DNA from: Clostridiales bacterium
GTDB lineage: Bacteria > Bacillota > Clostridia > Saccharofermentanales > DTU023
Direction of reading: 5' to 3'
Assembly (NCBI GenBank): GCA_004556455.1
Contig: SFGY01000002.1
Location: 62,001-126,000 of the forward strand
DNA length: 64,000 nt
This document shows, piece after piece, positions 38,285-46,170 of the stretch. The translations under genes and the position numbers were made by a program. The notes below the pieces were generated by a model, which worked only from the letters and a program-made list of their open reading frames with translations, was not told the DNA's origin and searched no databases. Within the stretch, counting starts at the first letter, position 1. Every line of letters starts with the position of its first letter.

Positions 38285-38953
38285 TTGTCGGTCGAAAATG
38301 TATTAGGCCCTAAAATAAAGGAGAAGAATTACCAAATAGGTTACCATATAGGCTCATTTGTTGCCTCATTCAGAAAAGGATTAGCAAATTCTTCAAATTT
38401 CCCTATTATCGAAAGAGAACGTAAATCAATCTCAATTAACTATTATTGCGATATAAACACAAATAAGAGAAATAATTTGCTTTTTAAAGGTCAAAAGAAG
38501 GAAATAAATTTATTCTATTTACATTTATTGTGCAATATGAATTTCGTTAAGTACATATTGAGACCATTGTTCCTAGATGGAAATATATGGGTTTTCAGGG
38601 TGGAATATATCGTTTCTTATTACACATTACGTGCGTTGGAACGTTTAAAAAACTATACTGAAAACAACAAGGATATAACTATTGAGAGCAAAGAAATCTA
38701 CGATATTCTTAAGTTAGGTAAAGTATTATTTAAGACAAAAGTACGTAATTGTATGATGCATTATAATCTTGAAAATGCAGGAGTCATATCTTTCGAAAAT
38801 ATTGATAAACCATTTTATGGAATTATTGAAAAGTGCTTTAATGGAAAGAGTTATCAAGAATATTTAATAGAATTGCATGGGTTGTCTAATATGATAATCG
38901 ATTTTTTAAATAACCAATTTGATTTTTCTAATGTGAAGTTAGAAAGCTTTTAA
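38285..38953 (+). CDS. RM-operon accessory protein, C-terminal part (frameshifted)
   Basis: The first ATG-like start is at 38285, but the same frame is open back to the A10 run (about 38201), reading HLNLGTYWTEEKQIIGNTQQ then LADFLSVENV across the gap, with no ribosome site at 38285. It is thus best read as the C-terminal part of one protein with the 37861 segment. Mostly helical, with a hydrophobic stretch (NIWVFRVEYIVSYYTLRALE). No family recognised. Its place between hsdS and hsdR suggests a defence-related accessory role, which is inference. Confidence 0.6.
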   Translation: MSVENVLGPKIKEKNYQIGYHIGSFVASFRKGLANSSNFPIIERERKSISINYYCDINTNKRNNLLFKGQKKEINLFYLHLLCNMNFVKYILRPLFLDGNIWVFRVEYIVSYYTLRALERLKNYTENNKDITIESKEIYDILKLGKVLFKTKVRNCMMHYNLENAGVISFENIDKPFYGIIEKCFNGKSYQEYLIELHGLSNMIIDFLNNQFDFSNVKLESF

Positions 38954-38970
38954 AGCAAATGGGAGCAACT

Positions 38971-41900
38971 ATGAGCTACGATTATTCCGAAAATATATTA
39001 GTACAAGAAAGTGCCGGTAATCTGCTCCGTGATGAATTAGGCTGGGATGTTCAGTTTGCCTATAATACAGAAGTGCTGGGTAAGAATGGCTCTTTCGGTC
39101 GAGAAAGTTATAAAGATATTCTGCTTGTTCGCTATTTTAAAGAGGCACTTAAAAAGTTCAATCCGTGGATAAATGAAAATCAGATCATTGAGGCACAGCA
39201 GCTTTTAGAAAAGAGATTGTCTACTTCTTCACTGCTACAGCTAAATGAAGAAAAATATTTTTTAATTCGTGATGGTATTCCTGTCACTGTTAAAAAACCA
39301 AATGGACAAACTGAAACAAAAAAGGCTGCAGTGATTGATTTTCAGAACCCTGATAACAACTATTTCCTGGCAATAAAGGAATTAAAAATCCATGGAGATT
39401 TATATCGCAGAAGAACTGACATTGTAGGCTTCGTAAATGGTATTCCACTTCTCTTTGTAGAACTCAAGAAAAATACTGTAGATGTTCAGAATGCCTATGA
39501 TGATAACTACACCGACTATCAAGATACCATTCCTCATTTGTTCTACTACAATGCATTCCTAATGCTTTCTAATGGAACAGAGGCTAAGGTCGGTACACTT
39601 GGCAGTAAGTTTGAATTCTTCCATGAATGGAAGCGTCTTGCCGAAGAAGACCAAGGAAGTGTTGCTTTAGAAACAATACTTCGTGGTATTTGTAAGAAAG
39701 AAAACTTTCTTGATTTATTTGAGAACTTTATCTTATTTGACCATTCTAAGGGTCTCACTGCAAAGATACTTGCTCGTAACCACCAGTATCTCGGTGTAAA
39801 CGAAGCGATGAAAGCCTATGCTGAAAGAAAACTTAATGACGGTAAGCTTGGTGTATTCTGGCATACACAGGGTTCAGGCAAGAGCTATTCAATGGTATTT
39901 TTTGCAAAAAAGGTGCGAAGAAAGATAGAAGGAACCCCAACCTTCGTTATCCTTACAGACCGTGATGAACTGAATACGCAGATTAGTGATACCTTTGAGA
40001 ATTGTGGACTTCTTGGTAAAGATATAAAAGCGGCTCAATTTATTGCGACAAGTGGAGATGACCTTGTTGAAAAACTGCAAGGTAATCCAAGCTTCATATT
40101 CACTCTTATTCAGAAGTTTAATAAACCAAATGCAAAGCCTATATATCCTGATCACGATATTATTATCATGTCGGATGAAGCGCATCGAAGCCAGTATGGT
40201 ATCTTCGCTGATAACATGATAAAGCTGTTACCTACTGCTGCACGCATCGGCTTTACAGGTACGCCATTACTTTCGAGTGATAATATCACTGCTCGTACAT
40301 TTGGTGGCTATGTGTCAGTTTATGACTTCAGGAGAGCCGTTGAAGATGGTGCTACAGTACCTCTTTATTACGAAAATCGTGGTGAGAAGATTGTAGATTT
40401 ACACAACCCTGAAATCACGAATCAAATCCTTGATGCTATCGAAAATGCTGACCTTGATGTTGACCAACAGGACAAGCTGGAAACCGAATTTGCAAAAGAG
40501 ATACACCTGCTCACAGCCGAGCCTAGACTGAAATCTATCGCCCAAGATTTTGTGAAACACTACTCTGACTTGTGGACAAGCGGAAAAGCTATGTTTGTTT
40601 GCTTAAACAAAGTTACCTGTGTCCGTATGTATAATTATGTTCAGGAATATTGGAAAGCAGAAATCAAAATCCTAAAAGCTAGTTTAAAAGATGCCGGTCA
40701 ACAAGAGGCTCTTGAACTTGAAAGAAAAATCAAATGGATGAAAGAAACTGAAATGGCTGTTGTAATCAGTCAGGAACAGAACGAAATCCAAACCTTCAAA
40801 AAGTGCAATTTAGACATAAAGACTCACCGTACTAAGATGGAAAAGCGTGAGTTAGATAAAGAATTTAAGGATTCAAAAAATCCGCTCCGTGTTGTATTTG
40901 TATGTGCAATGTGGCTTACCGGCTTTGATGTTAAATGTCTTTCATGCTTATATCTCGATAAACCATTAAAGGCTCATACACTTATGCAGACCATAGCACG
41001 TGCCAACCGTGTAAGCGAAGGCAAAAGCAATGGTTTGATTATAGATTATATTGGAATCGTAAAAGCGTTAAGAAAGGCTCTTGCAGATTATACTGCACAT
41101 GCAGGTGGAAATGGAGGTTCAAACCCTACAATAGATAAGGACGAACTTATTGCTCGTATTATCGAAACTATTGATAAAGCAGATGAATTCTTGAGTGAGC
41201 ATGATTTTGATTTGGAAAGGCTTATCAATGCTTATGATTTTATGAAACTATCCTACCTTCAGGAAGCAGCTAATGCAGTATGCGGTTCGATTGAGGATAA
41301 GAAAACATATACTACATATGCATCTGAATTGAATCGTCTAATGAAATATACTGACAGAGATGATATCAGCGGTCACACTCGTAAACAGTATGAAGCTATT
41401 TCCGCTATTAATGCTGAATTACAGAAAAAACGTAAACACATCAATACCACTGATCTTATGATTGAAATCAATGGGATTATAAGTGCGTATGTTAAGATTC
41501 AGCATACACCTGCTATGCTGGGTGAAGAATCATGCAGATTTGATATCAGTGCAATTGACTTTGACCTTCTTCGCAGAGAGTTTGCAAAGGTTAAGAAAAA
41601 GAATCTGCTTTTAAAGGAGTTAGAGGAAGTAATCCGGCAGAAACTTGACAGTATGCTTTTTGCTAATCCTGATCGAATGAACTATTACGAACGCTATCAG
41701 CAAATTATCGATGATTATAATAGTGAGCAGGACAGAGCCACCATTGAGAAGACTTTCATGGAATTGATGGATTTGGCTAATCAAATGAGCGATGAAGAAC
41801 AACGCTATATCCGTGAAGGCTTTACAAGTGATGAGGAACTTTCTCTTTATGATATGTTATTCCGTGACGATTTGAGTAAAGCGGACATCAAGAAACTCAA

Positions 41901-42114
41901 AGAAGTTGCAGCATCACTACTACAGAAAATAAAAACTAAAATTGCAGAATTTGACCACTGGACAGATAAGCAGGAAACAAAAGCAGCTATTGATAATCTT
42001 ATTCGTGATACCCTTTGGGAAGAATTGCCGGAGTGTTACGATGAGCTTAGTATCTCTTTGTATCGTCAGCAGATTTATGAATATGTATATACTCGATATA
42101 AAGAAGTTGCTTAA
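38971..42114 (+). CDS. hsdR: Type I restriction endonuclease subunit HsdR
   Basis: Protein of 1047 residues. The N-terminal nuclease domain (RRRTDIVGFVNGIPLLFVEL then KK, a PD-(D/E)xK-type site) is followed by SF2 translocase motifs: Walker A HTQGSGKSYSM near 295, DEAH in MSDEAHRSQYG near 400, GFTGTP, and a C-terminal helical HsdM-contact region. It translocates and cuts unmodified DNA with HsdM/HsdS. The ATG at 38971 is preferred since GGGAGC lies 5-8 bases upstream; the ATG at 38959 overlaps that site. Confidence 0.93.
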   Translation: MSYDYSENILVQESAGNLLRDELGWDVQFAYNTEVLGKNGSFGRESYKDILLVRYFKEALKKFNPWINENQIIEAQQLLEKRLSTSSLLQLNEEKYFLIRDGIPVTVKKPNGQTETKKAAVIDFQNPDNNYFLAIKELKIHGDLYRRRTDIVGFVNGIPLLFVELKKNTVDVQNAYDDNYTDYQDTIPHLFYYNAFLMLSNGTEAKVGTLGSKFEFFHEWKRLAEEDQGSVALETILRGICKKENFLDLFENFILFDHSKGLTAKILARNHQYLGVNEAMKAYAERKLNDGKLGVFWHTQGSGKSYSMVFFAKKVRRKIEGTPTFVILTDRDELNTQISDTFENCGLLGKDIKAAQFIATSGDDLVEKLQGNPSFIFTLIQKFNKPNAKPIYPDHDIIIMSDEAHRSQYGIFADNMIKLLPTAARIGFTGTPLLSSDNITARTFGGYVSVYDFRRAVEDGATVPLYYENRGEKIVDLHNPEITNQILDAIENADLDVDQQDKLETEFAKEIHLLTAEPRLKSIAQDFVKHYSDLWTSGKAMFVCLNKVTCVRMYNYVQEYWKAEIKILKASLKDAGQQEALELERKIKWMKETEMAVVISQEQNEIQTFKKCNLDIKTHRTKMEKRELDKEFKDSKNPLRVVFVCAMWLTGFDVKCLSCLYLDKPLKAHTLMQTIARANRVSEGKSNGLIIDYIGIVKALRKALADYTAHAGGNGGSNPTIDKDELIARIIETIDKADEFLSEHDFDLERLINAYDFMKLSYLQEAANAVCGSIEDKKTYTTYASELNRLMKYTDRDDISGHTRKQYEAISAINAELQKKRKHINTTDLMIEINGIISAYVKIQHTPAMLGEESCRFDISAIDFDLLRREFAKVKKKNLLLKELEEVIRQKLDSMLFANPDRMNYYERYQQIIDDYNSEQDRATIEKTFMELMDLANQMSDEEQRYIREGFTSDEELSLYDMLFRDDLSKADIKKLKEVAASLLQKIKTKIAEFDHWTDKQETKAAIDNLIRDTLWEELPECYDELSISLYRQQIYEYVYTRYKEVA

Positions 42115-42139
42115 CTGAAATATTATAAGCAATTTCATA

Positions 42140-42159
42140 CATAAAGATATATACCCAGT
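42140..42159 (+). repeat. 20-bp direct repeat, left copy
   Basis: Exact match to 42471-42490 (starts CATAAAGATATA). The two copies flank the orphan mini-array and the tRNA-like segment, 331 bp apart. Possible duplication or recombination scar. Confidence 0.7.
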
Positions 42160-42172
42160 TCTGTGTGTTCCT

Positions 42173-42335
42173 GTCGCCCCTCGCGCAGGGGCGTGAATTG
42201 AAATGCGTCAAAAGTCTTGGAGACAGAGCCCGCCGCGTCGCCCCTTACGCAGGGGCGTGAATTGAAATCTTAAATTAATATCCATTACAAGGACAAGATC
42301 CCTGTCGCCCCTCACGCAGGTGCGAGAATTGAAAT
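42173..42335 (+). CRISPR. Orphan three-repeat CRISPR mini-array, type I-C-like repeats
   Basis: Three 32-bp repeats at 42173-42204, 42237-42268 and 42304-42335, with spacers of 32 and 35 nt. The repeats begin GTCGCCCCT and end GAATTGAAAT with a GCCCCT/AGGGGC stem. They differ at two to four positions, and the third is most degenerate. They are related to, but distinct from, the large array repeat. There are no cas genes on this strand nearby except the cas3 remnant at 34195, 8 kb upstream in the same orientation. Only 58 bp separate hsdR from the first repeat, so no normal leader remains. Confidence 0.8.
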
Positions 42336-42398
42336 GGGATCAAGTTTTGATTGTTGCCCACGCTGAATCACTTCCTTCGTTTGAGCTTCCTTTTCAGC

Positions 42399-42432
42399 AA
42401 ATAAAAAGCACCCCCTTCGGAAGAGTGCTTTT
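42399..42432 (-). terminator. Terminator after tRNA-like segment
   Basis: On the minus strand an 8-bp stem AAAAGCAC/GTGCTTTT (42432-42425 with 42411-42404) is followed by TATTT. It directly follows the tRNA-like 3' half. Confidence 0.5.
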
Positions 42433-42436
42433 AATA

Positions 42437-42470
42437 TAATGAGCGACCGGATTCGAACCGATACTTCCAC
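42437..42470 (-). other. tRNA-like 3' half (T-arm and acceptor-like strand), no clear 5' half
   Basis: On the minus strand a TpsiC-type arm, ATCGG-TTCGAAT-CCGGT, is followed by CGCTCAT and a terminator. A matching ATGAGC occurs about 120 nt upstream, but no acceptable D-arm/anticodon-arm set fits between. This may be a tRNA fragment left by integration and excision, or an aberrant tRNA. Confidence 0.35.
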
Positions 42471-42490
42471 CATAAAGATATATACCCAGT
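42471..42490 (+). repeat. 20-bp direct repeat, right copy
   Basis: Identical to 42140-42159; directly adjoins the tRNA-like 3' half. Confidence 0.7.
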
Positions 42491-42655
42491 ATACAAGATA
42501 GCCTTAAACAACTAGCATATATATTTTGCCTCTATGGCCAGTCAATGCGTTCTCGCCCCTTAAACTACTGCTCATCTATTATTATTTTCTCAAGAAAAAA
42601 ACTTTGTCAACAAAATAATGTTCCATCCTAGTAAGCTTTCTTGCCCCGCCTTCCT

Positions 42656-42686
42656 GTCGCCCCTCACTCAGGGGCATGAATAAAAT
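42656..42686 (+). repeat. Decayed solitary CRISPR repeat
   Basis: GTCGCCCCTCACTCAGGGGC followed by ATGAATAAAAT resembles the mini-array repeat with several changes. It lies 320 bp beyond the third repeat, after the tRNA-like segment. The rest of 42687-42890 shows no gene. Confidence 0.5.
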
Positions 42687-42890
42687 TAAAATAAGCATAA
42701 TTTGTTGTTAATGGCGCATCTTCATTGTCTTACGGTCCTGTCCACTCTCCGAATGAGTAGCTGATATCCCTGAAACATGAACAAATTCCCACAGAGTTTT
42801 CACGTTTAATTTGTGCTTTTTGCTGCTGCACTATGTTATAGTGGAGAGAATGAATACGCAAAAACAAATTAAATTCAGGAGGGAACAGTT

Positions 42891-43355
42891 ATGGCCTGCT
42901 TTTTGGTGCCTACAGGCGAGGCAATTGTGGTCAGTCTTCTTCGGTTGGCTTTGAAGAAAAAAGAGGAGAGGGCAGAAGTTCAGCCTGATTCTTTGGCGAG
43001 TTCTGCAAGTCCGGTAAGTCCGGCGAGTCCGGTAAGTCCGGCGAGTTTAGTAAGTCCGGGTGTGCGGAAGTTGCGCCGGCGCTTGAGATGGCTCTCACAT
43101 ATGCTTTGGGGCGGTTCTGCGCTGCTTGCTTTTGAGCATCTTTGGCATGGCGAAATTGTACCATGGTTTCCCTTCCTGACAGCGGCCTCCGACCCGGAAA
43201 GTGCCGGGGTTATGCTGCATGAGATGGCTACTGCCGGCGTGATGATGGCGCTTTTGACGACGGCAGCCTGGGGGCTGATGTGCCTGGCTGCGTCGGCGAT
43301 TGAAAAGCGCTCTTTGCAGCAGCTGTCTGCAGATTCTACGGGAGGGGCGCAATGA
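42891..43355 (+). CDS. Small membrane protein, first gene of the hyp/redox operon
   Basis: Protein of 154 residues, not recognised. An N-terminal segment is followed by a repetitive Ser-Pro-(Ala/Val) linker (about 40-56, from tandem 9-18 bp DNA repeats), then two hydrophobic spans (about 70-85 and 108-132). AGGAGGG precedes the ATG. The stop overlaps the next start as ATGA. Position suggests a membrane partner of the redox operon; function unknown. Confidence 0.7.
   Translation: MACFLVPTGEAIVVSLLRLALKKKEERAEVQPDSLASSASPVSPASPVSPASLVSPGVRKLRRRLRWLSHMLWGGSALLAFEHLWHGEIVPWFPFLTAASDPESAGVMLHEMATAGVMMALLTTAAWGLMCLAASAIEKRSLQQLSADSTGGAQ
43013..43065 (+). repeat. Tandem repeat encoding a Ser-Pro linker
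   Basis: Units AGTCCGGTA and AGTCCGGCG alternate with minor changes, in frame, giving SPVSPASPVSPASLVSP in the 42891 gene. Length variation would keep the frame because the unit is 9 bp. Confidence 0.65.
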
Positions 43356-43663
43356 CTTTACTTCTGACGATTTTTGCGGCGATTATAGCGACCGTTTGCT
43401 GGTATCGCAGTTCTGAGGATAAAATGCAGCTCTCTTTTCTCTCGCTGATGTTCTGGGGCGCTTCCCTCATGTGGCTGGTGGATGCCGTTTTTGCGTACAT
43501 CGAAGAAGGTGCTGCGTCTTTTGCACCCTCTGCGGAAGAGATGCTGAATGATGCCTACCTAGGCTTTTCGGTCATCGCGCTGGGACTTATTATCTGGCTC
43601 ATTCGCCTCTTGCTGGCGGATCCGCAGGGAAAACTCAGAGCGGCTCTGCAAAAGAAAGCCTGA
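43352..43663 (+). CDS. Small membrane protein, second gene of the hyp/redox operon
   Basis: Protein of 103 residues with three predicted membrane spans (about 2-18, 27-46, 68-90) and an acidic loop between. Not recognised. ATGA overlap with the preceding gene and GGGAGGG upstream indicate coupled translation. Probably pairs with the 42891 product in the membrane. Confidence 0.7.
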   Translation: MTLLLTIFAAIIATVCWYRSSEDKMQLSFLSLMFWGASLMWLVDAVFAYIEEGAASFAPSAEEMLNDAYLGFSVIALGLIIWLIRLLLADPQGKLRAALQKKA

Positions 43664-43897
43664 TCTATGTTCCAGCCCAGAATGAACACAGGGCGTTATG
43701 CTGAAGTAGGAAGCATCATGTAAATCAAACAAAAGCATGATGTGTCAAAAGCATGATGTGTGATGGGTCAGAGAAACAATAAGAGTAACAATAACAGAGA
43801 AACCATAGTTCAATCATTCAGAAAAACGGTTATTTGAGAAGTTGATCATTTAAGAAATCGATCATTTGAGCAATCACAAATATAAGGAGAGAACACG
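43664..43897. other. Intergenic region with short tandem duplications
   Basis: Contains AAAAGCATGATGTGT twice in tandem (about 43731-43762) and imperfect GATCATTT-containing repeats near 43844-43874, then AAGGAGAGA before the next gene. No RNA gene recognised. Confidence 0.4.
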
Positions 43898-45292
43898 ATG
43901 GAGACGGTAAAACCTGACAAGAATCAGAGGATTTGCATTATCGGCGGCGGCCCTGCGGGAACCTCGGCAGCGATGTATCTGGAGAAGAATGGCTACACGA
44001 ACTATGTCATTTACGAAAAAAGCGAACGTGTGGGCGGCAAATGCCGTTCGCCCCTGATGGCGGTTAAAAACAAAGCGGGAAAGTGGGAAGACCGTACCAT
44101 TGAGATGGGCGCGGTCATGGGCTGTGATACGTATTTTGCGGTCCGTGAGTGCGAGGAGTTTGGCGGTGCGACGCATAAAGATGGTCCGCCCATGGGACGC
44201 CGTTTTATGAATACCGATGGTACCCCGGCCAAAACCAGCAAGCTGGCGCTGATTAAAAAGCTGCTGGCCCTGAGAAAAATGACGAAATTGCTGAAGACCA
44301 AATATGTCGGCTATGATGTCAATGGGCATCGCGGTGTGGCGCAGGGACGTTATGATGGGCCTTGTCCTTCTCCCGAGTTGAAGCTCGCACATATTGAGGG
44401 CGAAAATCCGAACTTAAAAGATCTCTCGATGCCCTTTTCTGAATTCCTGAAAAAGAATCATTGCGAAGATGCCGAGTTAATCTGGAAGGGGCCCTTTACC
44501 TCTTTTGGTTATGGTTATTTTGATGAAATCCCCGCGGCCTACGTCCTGAAGTATCTCGATGCCTTCACGGTTCGTCAGTTCCTCAAGACTGGCCTGCTGT
44601 GGACCTGGAAAGACGGAACACAGTCCATCTGGCAGGGTGTGAATGCTCATCTGAAACATCCTGTTCAGACGAATAGCGAAATTACAGCCATTGAGCGTAA
44701 GGATGGCAAGGTGGTCGTGACCATCAACAATGAGCAGACGGAAAGCTTCGACAAGCTCATCATCTGCACACCTCTGGAGCTTTTCCTGGGTTACGGCGAT
44801 CCCACCGAAGAGGAGAAGGAGCTTTTCTCGAAAATTGTGCATAAAGAGTACTTCACCATGGCGGTTCGTCCGCCCGAAGATAAGGCGCCGGATATTTCCT
44901 ATTACTACTTCCAGAATATGACGAATGAGACGCGCGGTCACCTCATGGTCTTTTACCATCGCTGGCCGGATTGCGGACCTCAGCCGCTGGTCACTTTCAC
45001 TTTGCGCAATCACGCGGGGATGGAAGATGTCCCCTTTGATATAGCCAAAGAAACAACCCTCAAGGACATGGAGAAATCCGGTCTGCCTGTGGAAAAAATC
45101 GAACGTATCGACGACTGGTACTATTTCCCGCATGTCAGCTCCGAGGATTATGCGGATGGCTGGTACGATAAGGTTGAGGCCCTGCAGGGCGAGAAGAATA
45201 CCTTCTATGCCGGTGAGGTCATGGCTTTTGGCGATATGGAAGAAACCGCAGAGTATTCACGCGAACTCGTGCGGAGATTTTTCCCGGTCTGA
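43898..45292 (+). CDS. FAD-dependent amine-oxidase/desaturase-like flavoprotein
   Basis: Protein of 464 residues with an N-terminal FAD-binding Rossmann motif (ICIIGGGPAGTSAAMYLEKNG, first Gly near 13) and YEKSERVGGKCRS, the pattern of the NAD(P)-binding-8 / protoporphyrinogen oxidase / amine oxidase superfamily. The C-terminus carries a second dinucleotide-type segment (TFYAGEVMAFGDMEETAEYS). The substrate is unknown; it is cytoplasmic as no signal peptide is seen. It lies 5' of hypB in the same direction. Confidence 0.8.
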   Translation: METVKPDKNQRICIIGGGPAGTSAAMYLEKNGYTNYVIYEKSERVGGKCRSPLMAVKNKAGKWEDRTIEMGAVMGCDTYFAVRECEEFGGATHKDGPPMGRRFMNTDGTPAKTSKLALIKKLLALRKMTKLLKTKYVGYDVNGHRGVAQGRYDGPCPSPELKLAHIEGENPNLKDLSMPFSEFLKKNHCEDAELIWKGPFTSFGYGYFDEIPAAYVLKYLDAFTVRQFLKTGLLWTWKDGTQSIWQGVNAHLKHPVQTNSEITAIERKDGKVVVTINNEQTESFDKLIICTPLELFLGYGDPTEEEKELFSKIVHKEYFTMAVRPPEDKAPDISYYYFQNMTNETRGHLMVFYHRWPDCGPQPLVTFTLRNHAGMEDVPFDIAKETTLKDMEKSGLPVEKIERIDDWYYFPHVSSEDYADGWYDKVEALQGEKNTFYAGEVMAFGDMEETAEYSRELVRRFFPV

Positions 45293-45497
45293 ATCTGAAC
45301 TCAGATGAAGCAAGACGAGAAGGTGGGGAGAAACTTCCGGTCAGGCTTTGCAGAAGGGCTTGCGGGAAGTTTCACCCACTCGCTTTGAGAAGATATTGTT
45401 ATCGATAGAGCATGCGGAAGGAAAGACTTCGGTACAACTTATGCCAATGAGCGGGCCGGAAGTTTTTCCTGAATTCAGGATAAGGAATCAGACGATT

Positions 45498-46169
45498 ATG
45501 GAAGAAATCAGAATTATCGAAGTCAAGCAAAGCGTTTTCGCTGACAATGATGAGAAGGCGGAAGAACTGCGTCAAAAGCTGCGCGAAAAAGGATGCTTCC
45601 TTGTGAATATCATGTCCAGCCCGGGATCGGGAAAGACCAGTATTCTGACGCGGCTGATCCCGGCCCTGAAAGATAAGTACAAGATTGCGGTCATGGAGGC
45701 GGATATCGATAGTGATGTAGACGCCCGGACGATCGCCGAAAAAACGGGAGTGGCCGCGATTCAGCTTCACACCGGCGGCATGTGCCACCTCGATGCAGCC
45801 ATGACGCGGCAGGGTCTAGATGAGGTTGGCGCAGAGGCTTTTGACCTCATCTTCCTGGAAAATGTCGGCAATCTTGTTTGCCCGGCGGAGTTTGACACGG
45901 GCGCCAGCAAGAATCTGGTGATTCTTTCTGTCCCGGAGGGCGATGACAAACCTTTAAAATACCCGCTCATGTTTGAAAAAGCGGATGTGGTTCTGCTGAA
46001 TAAAATCGATGTGTTACCATATTTTGACTTTGATGTCGACAAATTTGCCGGCTATTTAAAAATCCGCAATCCCAGGGCCGAGCTGCTGCCCGTTTCGGCA
46101 CGCAGTGGAGAAGGTCTGGAACACGTTGTCGCCTGGCTGGATAAAGCCATAGAAGAATGGAGAAAATAG
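45498..46169 (+). CDS. hypB: Hydrogenase/nickel-insertion GTPase HypB
   Basis: SIMIBI-class GTPase of 223 residues: Walker A SSPGSGKTS, EADIDSDVD, metal-site segment HTGGMCHLDA, ENVGNLVCPAEFD, and base-specificity motif NKIDVLPYFDFD. HypB hydrolyses GTP while delivering nickel, with HypA, to apo-[NiFe] hydrogenase. The N-terminal His-rich or CxxCGC tail of some HypBs is absent. The start at 45498 has AAGGAA upstream and begins at the conserved MEEIRIIEVKQSVF; the open extension to 45348 has no family sequence. No hydrogenase gene lies in the window. Confidence 0.9.
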   Translation: MEEIRIIEVKQSVFADNDEKAEELRQKLREKGCFLVNIMSSPGSGKTSILTRLIPALKDKYKIAVMEADIDSDVDARTIAEKTGVAAIQLHTGGMCHLDAAMTRQGLDEVGAEAFDLIFLENVGNLVCPAEFDTGASKNLVILSVPEGDDKPLKYPLMFEKADVVLLNKIDVLPYFDFDVDKFAGYLKIRNPRAELLPVSARSGEGLEHVVAWLDKAIEEWRK

Positions 46170-46170
46170 G

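Noticed and set aside
42437..42570. Complete tRNA on the minus strand
   Set aside because: The T-arm is convincing, but I could not fold consistent acceptor, D and anticodon arms around it.
44477..45133. 218-residue minus-strand frame
   Set aside because: Antisense to the amine-oxidase-like flavoprotein; no recognisable domain.
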